From positions 30,683-94,682 of the forward strand of contig NZ_SCOH01000021.1 in assembly GCF_005503445.1 (NCBI RefSeq): a stretch of 64,000 bases of DNA, written 5' to 3'. The number at the start of each line of letters is the position of its first letter. The stretch's first letter is position 1. Below are positions 21,149 to 30,794 of this stretch, piece after piece. Source of the stretch: Chitinivorax sp. B (GTDB taxonomy: Bacteria > Pseudomonadota > Gammaproteobacteria > Burkholderiales > SCOH01). The position numbers were made by a program, and so were the translations under genes. The notes under the pieces are model-generated. The model searched no databases and was not told the origin of the DNA. It was given only the letters and a program-made list of their open reading frames with translations.

Positions 21149-22291
21149 CTAACGTAACCAACCGGGGGTTTGATTGACCAGGGTCTGTTTGTCGGCTTGA
21201 GTGTCGCCTAGCAGTGCAAAGCCCATCAATTGGCCATTATGCATGAATAGTGCTTTAAGTCCCGTTGTCGTTTCCGTAATCTGCCATTGCCCATCATGTT
21301 TGGGGGGAGGGCACACTGTGGTTGGGCAGGCCGGGGTCTTGACCAAAACAGGCATGGCTGGGTAATTCAGGGTGGCTGACTGGCCGGCCAATATTGGTGC
21401 CAATGTACGGGCTGCTTGCATAATGGGCATGACAAATGGCAAGCTCAAGCCATCTACTTCAGCACAATCACCCAGGGCATAGATATTGGGATCGTTGGTT
21501 TGCAGGGATCGGTTGACAACTATACCTTTATGGGCGACCAAGCCCGCTTCTGTTGCCAAACGAGTTCGCGGTTTCAACCCAATGGCAGACAATACCAGAT
21601 CGGCTTCCAAGGTGCTGCCATCACTCAGGCTCAGACGATATCCATCGTTGGTATGTTCAATCGTTGTTGCGGTCACCCCCAGTTGAAAACGAACACCAAT
21701 ATTGCCAAGTCGTTGCTGTAGCCATGCTCCAGCTTGTTCGGGTAATAGCCGAGACAGGGGCCAGCCGGCTGGGTCGATCAGGCTGACATCGAAACCGGCA
21801 CTACACCAATCATTGGCAAATTCGCACCCGATCAGTCCGGCGCCTAGAATGACGACGCGTCTTTTCTCAGCCAGCAAGGTTCGGCAATGGCGGTAGTCAT
21901 CAAGGTCATTGACTGTCAGTACATCTGTTTGCGCGTCCCCAGTCAGTTTGGGATCAATCTGATCCGCACCCATAGCCAGGACCAGCTTTTCATAGGTACG
22001 TTCTTCGCCTGCCAGCGTAATGTGCTGCCGCAGACGATCGATTGCAGTGACAGTTTGCCGTGTCAATATTTCAGCATTCAGCTCGGTCGCCATCTGAGTT
22101 GAATTCTTCATTGCCAGCTGATCAGGTTGCTTGTTGTTCGCCAAGCTGTTGGACAACATGGGTTTGGAATAGAACTCACCGCTATCACGGGTGATGATAA
22201 GCAGCGGGGTGGTTTTATCCAGTTTACGGAATTCGCGGGCAACGTTATAGCCGGCCAGGCCGGAACCGATGATGATGACAGGTCGGATCAT
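21149..22291 (-). CDS. FAD-dependent oxidoreductase, rubredoxin reductase type
   Basis: Pyridine nucleotide-disulfide-type flavoprotein. It starts MIRPVIIIGSGLAGYNVARE (FAD dinucleotide motif) and has a central NAD(P)H-binding motif VVILGAGLIGCEFAND and a second FAD motif IYALGDCAEVDGL. The full length (380 residues) resembles rubredoxin-NAD(+) reductases that pass electrons to rubredoxin in alkane oxidation or oxygen/peroxide defence. No rubredoxin gene is visible nearby. I start at 22291, where family similarity begins; in-frame ATG 22306 and TTG 22327 are alternatives. It lies close to oxyR, on the same strand. Confidence 0.82.
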   Translation of the reverse strand: MIRPVIIIGSGLAGYNVAREFRKLDKTTPLLIITRDSGEFYSKPMLSNSLANNKQPDQLAMKNSTQMATELNAEILTRQTVTAIDRLRQHITLAGEERTYEKLVLAMGADQIDPKLTGDAQTDVLTVNDLDDYRHCRTLLAEKRRVVILGAGLIGCEFANDWCSAGFDVSLIDPAGWPLSRLLPEQAGAWLQQRLGNIGVRFQLGVTATTIEHTNDGYRLSLSDGSTLEADLVLSAIGLKPRTRLATEAGLVAHKGIVVNRSLQTNDPNIYALGDCAEVDGLSLPFVMPIMQAARTLAPILAGQSATLNYPAMPVLVKTPACPTTVCPPPKHDGQWQITETTTGLKALFMHNGQLMGFALLGDTQADKQTLVNQTPGWLR

Positions 22292-22497
22292 GGCGAAATT
22301 TACCATCGAGTTGTCAAAAGTGGGCAAGCGTAACGGAGTGTGCGTTGAATCACCAGCGTTTCAAATGATTAGAGGTAGCTGTCGGTCGGCAATGTAAAGT
22401 GCGGCAGTTGGTTGACTCAAAATCAGCATGGCCTGCCGACAGCATGTTTGGTGTATCCCACTTATTGCCTGACAGTTGCCCATGTTTGTGGCGGCAT

Positions 22498-23427
22498 TTA
22501 ATGTACGACGGCGCAGGTACCTGGTAACTGACAACGTAAAATGGCCTGTTTCACAGTATCGATTGCATCAGGTCTTGGGAAGCTTTTGCGCCAAGCCAAT
22601 ACAATACGCCGAGTGGGGCTGGGTTCGCTGAATGGGCGCACGCTCAAGAGTCTATCATCGGCAAACTTGCCTTCAACTGATGATGCAGGCACAACGCTGA
22701 CACCGCTGCCGCTGGCAACCATATAACGAATGGTTGCCAGCGAGCTACCTTCCAGGGTCGAGTGCTGACCCTGCGATGCGAAGGCGGACCGATTCAATGC
22801 AGGGCAGACCTGCAAGACTTGATCACGGAAGCAGTTACCGGCACAAAGTAACAAGACATTTTCGTCGCTGAGAATGCCGGGGTCCACCTGGGGAAATTGT
22901 TCCCAATCGTGACCAACAGGCATGGCTACACGAAAAGCCTCGTCATAGACCGGTTCGACCACAATGCCAGGTTCGGCAAAGGGCAGAGCCAGCACAGCCA
23001 CATCCACTTCACCTTGTTTGAGCAGTTCTGCCAGCCGGGCAGTATAGTTCTCTTCAATGATCAATGGCATGCGTGGCGCAACTTCACGCAGTGCAGGGAT
23101 CAGGTCGGGTAGCAAATATGGGCCGATGGTAAAGATGACCCCCAACCGTAATGGGCTGGCCAATTGGTCTTTGCCATGAGCGGCAATTTGTTTGATGACC
23201 GATGTCTCTTCTAACACGCGTTGGGCTTGTTCCACAATGCGACCACCAATAGGTGTGATGGTAATGTCGCCGCTATTGCGCTCGAACAGGATCACACCCA
23301 GTTCATCCTCCAATTTTTTAATAGCAACGGATAACGTGGGTTGGCTGACGAAGCAGGCTTCGGCGGCGCGGCCGAAATGGCGTTCGCGTGCGACGGCGAC
23401 AATGTAACGTAGTTCGGTAAGCGTCAT
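22498..23427 (-). CDS. oxyR: Hydrogen peroxide-inducible transcriptional regulator OxyR
   Basis: LysR-type regulator of peroxide defence. N-terminal winged helix (residues 1-60, FGRAAEACFVSQPTLSVAIKKLE), then the effector domain. It has the redox-cysteine pair expected of OxyR: GNCFRDQ and, eight residues on, QVCP, matching the Cys199/Cys208 disulfide pair in E. coli. The 309-residue length is normal. Target genes such as katG or ahpC are not in the window; the flavoprotein immediately downstream is a plausible target (inference). Confidence 0.92.
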   Translation of the reverse strand: MTLTELRYIVAVARERHFGRAAEACFVSQPTLSVAIKKLEDELGVILFERNSGDITITPIGGRIVEQAQRVLEETSVIKQIAAHGKDQLASPLRLGVIFTIGPYLLPDLIPALREVAPRMPLIIEENYTARLAELLKQGEVDVAVLALPFAEPGIVVEPVYDEAFRVAMPVGHDWEQFPQVDPGILSDENVLLLCAGNCFRDQVLQVCPALNRSAFASQGQHSTLEGSSLATIRYMVASGSGVSVVPASSVEGKFADDRLLSVRPFSEPSPTRRIVLAWRKSFPRPDAIDTVKQAILRCQLPGTCAVVH

Positions 23428-23449
23428 GATGGCTTCCTAATCCCGATTT

Positions 23450-23472
23450 CTATCACGATAGTCTACGGCTAA
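23450..23472. promoter_or_regulatory. Possible OxyR operator
   Basis: Contains ATAG-N7-CTAA preceded by CTAT, partly matching the OxyR pattern of ATAG-N7-CTAT units. It lies about 25-45 bases before oxyR, where an autoregulatory site is expected. The spacing of the first unit is wrong, so the match is weak. Confidence 0.3.
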
Positions 23473-23709
23473 TATGTGTGGCAAGTCATGTTGTATTGCA
23501 ATTGAAAAGAATGGTTGCAGGTCTTGTCAGGCGTGGCGTTGGTAAAGATGCTGGGCGGGGTGATTGGAAAGAAGTTGGGTAAACATAAGCTGTATCTGCA
23601 ATTTGTGAACTTTGTCGACGGCTACGTTAGAATACGCCGCTTGTTTTCTCCCTAAATGGAAGGTGTAAAGCTGTCGGTGAATAGTGGCCGATGGCTGGCC
23701 CAGAATGCT

Positions 23710-24621
23710 ATGAGACGTTTGCTGATTTCTCTTACCCTGTTGACACTGTTGGGTGCGTGTACCACGGTACCGACCAATGCGCCTGTTGATCCGAAACCCA
23801 AGTCTGTTGAGCCGGCGAAAGTAGTACGGCCCTATGTGAAGCCCAAGGTTGCGTTGGCGTTGGGTGGTGGTGCTGCCAAGGGTTTTGCTCACATTGGTGT
23901 TATCCGCACATTGGAAGCGAATGGCATCGTGCCCGACATTGTGGTGGGCACCAGCGCGGGAAGCGTAGTTGGTGCACTTTATGCAGGTGGATTGAGCGGT
24001 AACGAAATGATGAGCATGATCGGACAGGTCAATTCTGACAGCATTGCCGATTTTACCTTCTCGACCAAAGGCTTTATCAAAGGGGAGGAATTGCAGAGTT
24101 TTGTCAACCGACTGTTGCAGGGGCGGCCGATCGAAAAGCTGCAAAAGCCATTTGCCGCCGTGGCAACAGATTTGAAGACCGGACGCATGGTCAGCTTCCG
24201 GCAAGGTAATACTGGCCAGGCGGTACGGGCATCCAGCAGCGTGCCTGGTGTGTTTGAACCCGTGATCATCAGTGGCGCAGAATATGTCGATGGTGGTCTG
24301 ACTTCCCCAGTGCCTGTGCGAGCAGCGAAGGCCATGGGCGCTGATATCGTGATTGCAATTGATATTTCGTCCAAACCTACCTATGGCAAGGTGAATGGGA
24401 TGATGGACATTTTGCTGCAGACAGTGACCATCATGGGACAATCAATCTCCAGTTATGAATTGAACGATGCTGATGTGGTGATCCGACCTGCAGTGGGCCG
24501 AATTGGTGGGGCAGATTTCGATTCCAAATATGAAGCTGTCAACGTGGGTGACAAGGCAGCAGTGGCTGCGATCCCCTACATCAAACAAAAGGTGGCCAAC
24601 TGGAAAGGTAATGGCGTGTAA
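23710..24621 (+). CDS. Patatin-like phospholipase family lipoprotein
   Basis: Predicted serine lipid acyl hydrolase anchored to a membrane. A signal peptide with lipobox LLGAC ends at about residue 17. The patatin core follows: glycine-rich oxyanion loop ALGGGAAKGFAHIG, nucleophile elbow GTSAGS, and the dyad Asp in VDGGLTSPVP. I start at the ATG at 23710, which gives a proper lipoprotein signal; the frame is open to an ATG at 23656 that would put 18 polar residues before it. The physiological substrate is unknown. It is followed by its own terminator. Confidence 0.85.
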   Translation: MRRLLISLTLLTLLGACTTVPTNAPVDPKPKSVEPAKVVRPYVKPKVALALGGGAAKGFAHIGVIRTLEANGIVPDIVVGTSAGSVVGALYAGGLSGNEMMSMIGQVNSDSIADFTFSTKGFIKGEELQSFVNRLLQGRPIEKLQKPFAAVATDLKTGRMVSFRQGNTGQAVRASSSVPGVFEPVIISGAEYVDGGLTSPVPVRAAKAMGADIVIAIDISSKPTYGKVNGMMDILLQTVTIMGQSISSYELNDADVVIRPAVGRIGGADFDSKYEAVNVGDKAAVAAIPYIKQKVANWKGNGV

Positions 24622-24678
24622 GCGCATATCAACGGTCCCTTACCTCATCAGTGAGGGTGGGTTGATCAGTACCTGAAT

Positions 24679-24705
24679 GGGGCCGCTTGATGTGGCCTTT
24701 TTTTG
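24679..24705 (+). terminator. Terminator of the patatin-like gene
   Basis: GGGGCC(G) and GGCC pair across a short loop and are followed by seven T. It lies about 60 bases beyond the stop codon, facing thpR. Confidence 0.7.
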
Positions 24706-24732
24706 GTGCGTGGTAATCAGTTGCATGAGCTA

Positions 24733-25272
24733 TTATCTGCCTGCAGAGAGCAATGGCCACTCCGCCAGTGATGAATAGTGCGGCCCATCGGCTTGTAGTT
24801 CGGATGCCATCAGTGCAAATCGATCTACTTGCCAGATAATGGCATCGGTCATTTCTGTGTTGGGGGCATGTAAAGCTTTACGTAACAAGGTGATATGGGG
24901 TTTGAAAGGACGTGTTTCCGTTGGTAGGCCAAGGCCAGTCAAACCCTGATTGATACGTTGATGCAGTTCGATCAATGGTGGGGGAATGTACTGTGGAGCA
25001 CACCAGCCAATGCCAGACCGGCGCCATATGCCGTAGCAGTCCAATTGCAATGCAAAGATAGAGGCGTGTTGCAGCATATTAAAGACGCTTATCAGCTCGT
25101 TGAGCCGTTCGATGGGTGTGTCTCCCAAGAATGCCAGCGTAACGTGTAGTAGATCGGTCCTGACCCGGCGACCGCCACACTGCCGATGTAGCATGTGCCC
25201 AACACGCTCAAGCTGTGTCAGAACGCTGGTGGGCGGCGGTAAGGCGATAAACAGTCGCAATGGCGGTACCAT
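24733..25272 (-). CDS. thpR: RNA 2',3'-cyclic phosphodiesterase (2'-5' RNA ligase family)
   Basis: 2H-phosphoesterase family protein of 179 residues. The two family motifs are HVTL (about residue 43) and HITL (about residue 132), preceded by RLFIALPPP. E. coli ThpR hydrolyses 2',3'-cyclic phosphate RNA ends and can ligate 2'-5' RNA in vitro; the cellular role is unclear. Its ATG abuts the stop of the upstream hydrolase gene with no spacer, so the two are probably co-translated. Confidence 0.88.
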   Translation of the reverse strand: MVPPLRLFIALPPPTSVLTQLERVGHMLHRQCGGRRVRTDLLHVTLAFLGDTPIERLNELISVFNMLQHASIFALQLDCYGIWRRSGIGWCAPQYIPPPLIELHQRINQGLTGLGLPTETRPFKPHITLLRKALHAPNTEMTDAIIWQVDRFALMASELQADGPHYSSLAEWPLLSAGR

Positions 25273-26091
25273 TTATAAAGCCTGTTCACTCAGCCAATTG
25301 AGAATTCGTTTGGCAGGCTCTTCCCAGTTAGGTTCCAGCATCATTACGTGCGCCATGTTCGGGAATATTTCCGCATGTACACCATAACGGCTGGCGGTGG
25401 CATGTACTAGATAGGGGGGAAACAATCCATCCTGTTCTGCGCCGATGACCAGCACGGGTAAGTTGACAGGTTTATCTGTCGTACGGAAGGGCAGAAAGGA
25501 CAGATCAAGAATCGCCCGGTGTGATTCTGGTTGAAATCGCGCCAGATAGCGTACCGCTTGTTGTTCAGGCATGGAGTCAGAAAACAATTGGCGGCGGATG
25601 CTGGCAATGGTTGACAGACGACCGTCACTGGCATGGATCAGATTCAGCTCAAAAAAAGCCTGGGGTTCGCGAAACGCCAATTGCATAGTGGCCCCCAGCA
25701 GGCCTTCTGGTGGAACTGATGCCATCAACACCAATGCAGCTGCGGAATACTTGTGCAGGTAGAGTTGTGCCAACATACCACCCATCGAATGACCTACCAA
25801 GATGGGAGGGGTGGGTAAATCCTGCGTGATTTGGCGGATATCAGCCAGATAGTCATCTATGCTGGTCAGGGCCAGGTATTCATGCCCCTCACTGCCCCCA
25901 TGGCCACGCAAACTCAGTGCATAGCAATCGTAGCCATGGCTCGCAAAATAGGGCAGATAGAACGTTTCCCAACACCATGCTGCCGAATAGGCGCCATGGA
26001 TAAAAAGGATTGGATGTGGTTTGGCTTTGCCCGCAGGAGCCCGGTGAAGCAATTCCAGATCCAGATGGGGCTTTGTTCGATAGTTGAACAT
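25273..26091 (-). CDS. Alpha/beta hydrolase
   Basis: 272-residue alpha/beta-hydrolase-fold enzyme, probably a cytoplasmic esterase or lipase-like enzyme. Seen: the oxyanion motif LFIHGAYSAAWCW, SLRGHGGSEG, the nucleophile elbow GHSMGG (about residue 98), and a catalytic His in NMAHVMMLEPNW. The triad is complete. The substrate cannot be inferred. It is the first gene of a pair with thpR. Confidence 0.85.
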   Translation of the reverse strand: MFNYRTKPHLDLELLHRAPAGKAKPHPILFIHGAYSAAWCWETFYLPYFASHGYDCYALSLRGHGGSEGHEYLALTSIDDYLADIRQITQDLPTPPILVGHSMGGMLAQLYLHKYSAAALVLMASVPPEGLLGATMQLAFREPQAFFELNLIHASDGRLSTIASIRRQLFSDSMPEQQAVRYLARFQPESHRAILDLSFLPFRTTDKPVNLPVLVIGAEQDGLFPPYLVHATASRYGVHAEIFPNMAHVMMLEPNWEEPAKRILNWLSEQAL

Positions 26092-26446
26092 GACGGCTCT
26101 GAGTGAATTGATAACCCCATTAAAGCATGCCTTGCTGGGAATGTGGGTATGTTGGTCAATTGCTGTTCAAGCTGTCGGCGGTGATGGAGTTTCCACGCCG
26201 CTGTAAAGTTTTGAATCGGCACGTATTCTGGCGGTACTTGTTTTAAGGTGCTTGAACTTGACGATATGAATGATCGGTGCCAATGGGTGTACTGTTTAGA
26301 CGGGTAGAAAACGTAGGCGGAGTGAAAAAATAGAGCAATACAGCTTGGTTGGTTTTTCCTGCAGTCTCAAGCCAATCGGCTTGCTTTTTTATCCGGGTTT
26401 GCGCAAAGTTCGCACCTTCCGTCATTTTGTTCAGTGTGATTGCCTC
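26092..26446. other. Divergent intergenic region hydrolase / tex
   Basis: About 355 bases between divergent genes. The frame of tex stays open back to 26345, but the family start is at 26447. At 26368-26390 CAAGCC and GGCTTG form a six-base stem followed by CTTTTTT, a terminator-like hairpin about 57 bases before the tex ATG with no plus-strand gene upstream of it. Confidence 0.5.
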
Positions 26447-28771
26447 ATGTTGAAAAGCATTCCCCAACGTCTTGCCGACGAACTCAACGCCCGTGAAGCC
26501 CAAGTGGCCGCAGCTATCCAGTTGCTGGACGAAGGTTCAACGGTCCCGTTTATCGCCCGTTATCGTAAGGAGGTGACAGGTGGATTGGATGATACCCAGT
26601 TACGCATGCTGGAAGAACGCTTGCGCTATATGCGTGAACTGGAAGAGCGTCGTGATACGGTATTGAAGTCAATTGACGAACAAGGAAAATTGACGGACGA
26701 ATTGCGATCAGAAATTATGTTTGCTGATAACAAAACCCGCTTAGAAGATCTTTATCTGCCGTATAAGCCCAAGCGTCGTACCAAGGCACAGATTGCACGC
26801 GAAGCGGGTTTGCAGCCACTGGCAGATAGCTTGCTGAATGATCCGACAATGGATCCTGAGGCAACGGCGACGGCCTACATCAGCATTGATCGTGGGATTG
26901 CCGACACAAAGGCTGCACTGGATGGTGCCCGTCAAATTTTGATGGAGCAGTTTGCGGAAGATGCTGAACTGTTGGGCCGATTGCGGGATCACTTATGGCA
27001 GCAAGGTGTGGTCTGGTCTGTCGTTGTGGAAGGCAAGAATGACGAAGGCACAAAGTTTGCTGATTATTTCGAGTATAACGAATCGCTCAAAGCAATCCCC
27101 TCACATCGTGCCCTGGCTTTGTTCCGTGGCCGCAACGAAGGCATACTGAATATTGCGCTTAGATTGGTGGATGAAGATCCGAATGCGCCACGTTCTACTA
27201 CGCCAAATGCATGTGAGGCGATGGTGGCCAGTCATTTCGGGATCAAAGATGCTGGTCGGTCAGCTGATCGTTGGTTGTTGGATACGGTGCGCATGGCTTG
27301 GCGCGTCAAAATATTCCTGCATCTCGAGCTGGAATTGATGAACCAGCTGCGTGAGGCAGCAGAGGCTGAAGCCATCAAGGTATTCTCAGCCAATCTGAAA
27401 GACCTCCTGTTAGCGGCACCGGCCGGCCCCAAGGCCACCATCGGTTTGGACCCTGGTCTGAGAACTGGGGTGAAAGTGGCTGTGGTCGACAGGACCGGTA
27501 AGTTGGTTGATACCGCCACCGTCTACCCGCATGCCCCCCGTAACGACTGGGATCAAGCGATTGCGGTGGTTGCTGCCTTGGCCGCAACACACAAAGCTGA
27601 ATTGATCAGCATTGGCAATGGTACGGCCAGTCGTGAGACTGATAAGTTAGTGCTGGATCTGTTCAAACGCCATCCAGAACTCAAATTGCAGAAGTTGGTG
27701 GTGTCGGAGGCCGGTGCGTCGGTCTATTCCGCATCAGAACTAGCAGCACGTGAATTCCCCGAGTTGGATGTTAGCCTGCGGGGGGCAGTTTCCATTGCGC
27801 GTCGCTTGCAAGACCCACTGGCTGAGCTGGTGAAGATCGATCCAAAATCGATTGGCGTCGGCCAGTATCAGCATGATGTTAATCAAGGTGAGTTGGCACG
27901 TACGCTAGGCGCGGTGGTGGAAGATTGTGTCAATGCAGTAGGTGTTGATGTCAATACTGCTTCGGTACCGCTATTGACGCGGGTGTCAGGCCTGACTACC
28001 AGTTTGGCCAGTAGCATTGTCGCCTATCGTGATGCCAATGGCGCATTCAAGAACCGCAAGGAATTGAAGCAGGTGCCGCGTCTGGGTGAGAAGACATTCG
28101 AACAGGCCGCAGGCTTTTTGCGCATTATGAATGGTGATAACCCGTTGGATCGCTCGGCAGTTCATCCGGAAGCCTATCCGGTGGTAGAACGGATCATTGC
28201 TCAATGTGGTCGCCAGATTGATGGCTTGATTGGTGACAGTGGGTTCCTGAAAAAACTGAGTCCAGCGGAATTCACCGACGAAAAGTTTGGTGTACCTACC
28301 GTGAAGGACATCCTGACAGAACTGGAAAAGCCTGGTCGTGATCCACGTCCAGAATTCAAGACCGCTGAGTTCAAAGAAGGGGTTGAGGAAATCGGTGATT
28401 TGCAGCCGGATATGATTCTGGAAGGTGTGGTCACCAATGTCACCAACTTTGGTGCATTTGTCGACATCGGTGTCCACCAAGATGGCTTGGTGCATATCTC
28501 GGCCTTATCCGAAAAGTTCGTCAAAGATCCGCGTGAAGTGGTGAAGGCTGGCGATGTCGTGAAGGTGAAAGTGCTTGAGGTGGATGCCAAGCGTAAGCGT
28601 ATTGCCTTGACCATGCGCATTGCTGACAAGGCCAAGGAACATGTCAGCGGCGAGATCGGCCGGTCACCGGCAAGCAATCGGGAGAAACAGGCAGTCAATC
28701 GCGTGAATCGAGATAGCCAATCGACACAGCAATCGGCTATGGCAGCCGCTTTTGCTAAACTGAAAAGGTGA
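26447..28771 (+). CDS. tex: Tex family RNA-binding transcription accessory protein
   Basis: 774 residues, matching E. coli YhgF (773). Domains in order: N-terminal helical Tex domain with [15 protein letters not shown], the YqgF/RNase H-like domain ([17 protein letters not shown], about residues 336-352), a helix-hairpin-helix region ([20 protein letters not shown]), and a C-terminal S1 RNA-binding domain ([16 protein letters not shown]). Tex proteins affect transcription and toxin gene expression in Bordetella and survival in other species. The short Gln/Ser-rich tail is ordinary. Confidence 0.94.
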   Translation: MLKSIPQRLADELNAREAQVAAAIQLLDEGSTVPFIARYRKEVTGGLDDTQLRMLEERLRYMRELEERRDTVLKSIDEQGKLTDELRSEIMFADNKTRLEDLYLPYKPKRRTKAQIAREAGLQPLADSLLNDPTMDPEATATAYISIDRGIADTKAALDGARQILMEQFAEDAELLGRLRDHLWQQGVVWSVVVEGKNDEGTKFADYFEYNESLKAIPSHRALALFRGRNEGILNIALRLVDEDPNAPRSTTPNACEAMVASHFGIKDAGRSADRWLLDTVRMAWRVKIFLHLELELMNQLREAAEAEAIKVFSANLKDLLLAAPAGPKATIGLDPGLRTGVKVAVVDRTGKLVDTATVYPHAPRNDWDQAIAVVAALAATHKAELISIGNGTASRETDKLVLDLFKRHPELKLQKLVVSEAGASVYSASELAAREFPELDVSLRGAVSIARRLQDPLAELVKIDPKSIGVGQYQHDVNQGELARTLGAVVEDCVNAVGVDVNTASVPLLTRVSGLTTSLASSIVAYRDANGAFKNRKELKQVPRLGEKTFEQAAGFLRIMNGDNPLDRSAVHPEAYPVVERIIAQCGRQIDGLIGDSGFLKKLSPAEFTDEKFGVPTVKDILTELEKPGRDPRPEFKTAEFKEGVEEIGDLQPDMILEGVVTNVTNFGAFVDIGVHQDGLVHISALSEKFVKDPREVVKAGDVVKVKVLEVDAKRKRIALTMRIADKAKEHVSGEIGRSPASNREKQAVNRVNRDSQSTQQSAMAAAFAKLKR

Positions 28772-29260
28772 TAGTGAAACAGGTGGCGTATTTTCATGTG
28801 CCACCTGGGCTCCCAACTTGATTGCGCGGTGTAATACTTGCTAATGGCAGGTAGTAAAATCTGGCTGGTGTTTTTTACAGGCTTATCGTATACTAGACCG
28901 CTTGGCTAGACCGCAGATGTGGCTGGCCAGTGTGTGCGATACCCTTCAGTTACAAGCAACTTCCTGCCTGTTTGGCTTGCTTCATCGCCTACCGTCGTGA
29001 AGCGTCCTTGATGCACTTAGCGCTTGTTGCAGCCGTTATGCGCTGATCGCATCGTGTTTCTGCCGTTGCTGAATCCGCTGTGTCAAGGTGGCTTTGTGCC
29101 GATTTTGACGACAGATACACCGTTTCGCTCTGACCTTGTGATACGCAGATTTCCACATTTGTTGGCATCTACGTAATGTGTTTACCCGTAAACAGACGTA
29201 CCGAACCGGCCTACTTGCCCTCGGCTGCGACTGTTTCAAGCAGACAGGATATTCTTAAAA
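28772..29260. other. Intergenic region tex / infA paralogue
   Basis: About 490 bases without a supported gene. Just after tex, CAGGTGGC and GCCACCTG (28780-28807) form an 8-bp stem without a T tract, possibly a 3' processing stem. A short direct repeat CTAGACCG occurs twice near 28890-28915. Nothing else stood out. Confidence 0.5.
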
Positions 29261-29512
29261 ATGTCAAAAGAAGAAACGATTCAATTTGAAGGTGTCGTTA
29301 CCGAAGTATTGCCCGAATCTCGTTACCGCGTTACTTTAAGCAATGGCGTCAAAATTTTGGCCTATGGTTCAGGTAAGATGAAGATGCACCGCATCAAAGT
29401 ATTGATGGGTGACCGGGTTACCGTTGAGATGTCGCCCTATGATCTGACCAAAGGACGGATTACCTTCCGCCATTTGGGTGCCCCTCGCAACGATGCAACG
29501 CAAACGCGTTAA
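29261..29512 (+). CDS. infA: Translation initiation factor IF-1, extended stand-alone paralogue
   Basis: 83-residue S1/OB-fold protein of the IF-1 family, which blocks the 30S A site during initiation. Core motifs match (ETLP/EVLP region, [32 protein letters not shown]), but it is longer than the usual 72 residues, with an extra polar C-terminal tail ending in ATQTR. It lies outside any ribosomal-protein operon. Betaproteobacteria often carry more than one infA; this one looks like the secondary copy. Confidence 0.87.
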   Translation: MSKEETIQFEGVVTEVLPESRYRVTLSNGVKILAYGSGKMKMHRIKVLMGDRVTVEMSPYDLTKGRITFRHLGAPRNDATQTR

Positions 29513-29606
29513 GTTGTAACGGGATATAGCAGTTGTTGTCATGCTTGATTGATAAAGTCTGTGGAGCGCATCAACATTAAAAATAAAGATGAATAAAGGA
29601 AAGACC

Positions 29607-29789
29607 ATGAAAGTAAAAGAACTCCAGCCTGGAGACCATGTTGTAGATCAATACAATGGTGCGCCGGTTGATTTCGAAGTTGTATCCGTTCAGCCGCTAG
29701 GCTATCTGATTGAAGTCACATTCCGCTCGGTGCTGGGTATGGCATCGGCGGCTTATCACGGTAATGCCTATATCAACGCGCAGCGTTGA
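29607..29789 (+). CDS. Small hypothetical protein
   Basis: 60-residue protein starting MKVKELQPGDHVVDQYNG. GGAAAG before the ATG at 29607 decides the start over an ATG 18 bases earlier. The sequence looks like a small beta-barrel (alternating hydrophobics, PGD turn); I do not recognise a family. It lies 94 bases after the IF-1 paralogue on the same strand and may be co-transcribed. Confidence 0.65.
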   Translation: MKVKELQPGDHVVDQYNGAPVDFEVVSVQPLGYLIEVTFRSVLGMASAAYHGNAYINAQR

Positions 29790-29930
29790 TTCCTCGGCCA
29801 TCTCCGTTAGCTGATCCCCATTTGGGAATGATGCCCGCCTCAGAATATCCCCTGCACTAAAGCTTCGGGATGATGAACGGCGGGCTGTTTGGCTTTCCCG
29901 GTTTGGTTTGTATGCCATTCGACGTACAAT

Positions 29931-30128
29931 ATGAGCATGAGCACTCCTCCCCCTGCACCAGATAAACGTGATCCCGAGCAAATGATCGGGCCTGGTGGTT
30001 TGAGCATGCGACAAATTCATGTGGCTACCTTAAAAAGCCTTGAGCTTGAACGACAAGCCCCTGCTCGAAAGCAAGCTGACTTGTCTTGGTGGCGTCGATT
30101 GCTGAAGAAGGTGTTTGGTCGTGGCTGA
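29931..30128 (+). CDS. Small hypothetical protein
   Basis: 65 residues: a Pro-rich start, a middle with MIGPGGLSMRQIHVATLKSLE, and a basic, Trp-containing amphipathic end (WWRRLLKKVFGRG) that could bind membrane or nucleic acid (inference). No family recognised. Two ATGs (29931, 29937) are possible starts, neither with a strong ribosome site. Its stop overlaps the start of the next gene by eight bases, which supports it being real. Confidence 0.55.
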   Translation: MSMSTPPPAPDKRDPEQMIGPGGLSMRQIHVATLKSLELERQAPARKQADLSWWRRLLKKVFGRG

Positions 30129-30366
30129 CCACTTGGTCATTGACCGCTGCATCTGTAAGCGCCGATCCTTCGCTGAGTTGCTGGTGATGGCCCAAGACTG
30201 GGATCATGATGTGGACTGTGTGATGCTGGTATCTGGGGCTGGTTTGCAATGTGGTCGATGCCGTCCCTGGCTCGCTCAGGCTATTCGTGGACAAAGTCCA
30301 GCGATTGTGGTCGATTTGGGGGAAGTGGCTGATGCAGATGTGCTTGCCATTCATTTTTCAACTTGA
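30121..30366 (+). CDS. Bfd-like [2Fe-2S]-binding small protein
   Basis: 81 residues. Four cysteines lie as CIC (residues 10-12) and CGRC (44-47), a CxC...CxxC pattern with a 32-residue gap. This matches bacterioferritin-associated ferredoxin (Bfd), whose [2Fe-2S] cluster is bound the same way. A GTG start at 30121 follows AAGAAGG; a TTG at 30115 is an alternative. No bacterioferritin gene is adjacent, so the partner is unknown. It sits between an unknown small gene and an Rdx-type gene, 14 bases before the latter. Confidence 0.6.
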   Translation: MADHLVIDRCICKRRSFAELLVMAQDWDHDVDCVMLVSGAGLQCGRCRPWLAQAIRGQSPAIVVDLGEVADADVLAIHFST

Positions 30367-30380
30367 CTCAGTTCGCTAAG

Positions 30381-30668
30381 ATGAAACCCATTATTCAAAT
30401 TGAATACTGTACTCAGTGTCACTGGCTGTTACGTGCTGCCTGGATGGCGCAGGAGCTGTTGACCACCTTTGAAGCGGAGTTGGGGGGCGTTACTTTAACG
30501 CCGGGAACTGGTGGTATTTTCAGAATCACTATTGGTGATGTGGAGCTTTGGGATAGGAAAGTCCAACAAAGTTTCCCGGATATCAGGCAGTTGAAACAGT
30601 GTGTACGTGATCTGGTCGCGCCAGACCGGCCGTTGGGCCATATCGATCGCGTTGCACAAGCAGACTGA
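30381..30668 (+). CDS. SelT/SelW/SelH (Rdx) family thioredoxin-like protein
   Basis: 95-residue protein beginning MKPIIQIEYCTQCHWLLRAA. The CTQC motif takes the place of the Cys-x-x-Sec site of selenoprotein W/T relatives; bacterial members with Cys are common. Other family patterns: PGTGGIFRI, WDRK and a C-terminal RDLVAP. Function is thought to be redox, but no substrate is established. It follows the Bfd-like gene by 14 bases and probably shares its mRNA. Confidence 0.85.
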   Translation: MKPIIQIEYCTQCHWLLRAAWMAQELLTTFEAELGGVTLTPGTGGIFRITIGDVELWDRKVQQSFPDIRQLKQCVRDLVAPDRPLGHIDRVAQAD

Positions 30669-30727
30669 GTGGTAACATCAAGCTTGTTGCCAGAAGTGCC
30701 TATCGGCTAATGATGAACGATTCAAAC

Positions 30728-30762
30728 AAATCAGGCTCGACTAATGTGTCGGGCCTGATTGT
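30728..30762. terminator. Stem-loop between convergent genes (probable terminator)
   Basis: A 13-base stem (AATCAGGCTCGAC with GTCGGGCCTGATT, one G-U pair) lies between the Rdx gene and the NAD(P)-binding gene. T-rich flanks are modest on both strands. Confidence 0.65.
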
Positions 30763-30794
30763 ATTATGCGTTGATATGATAGGTCAGGCTTGAT

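Noticed and set aside
23527..24441. 304-codon minus-strand frame opposite the patatin-like gene
   Set aside because: His/Gln-rich antisense shadow with no protein-like pattern; the plus-strand gene has clear catalytic motifs.
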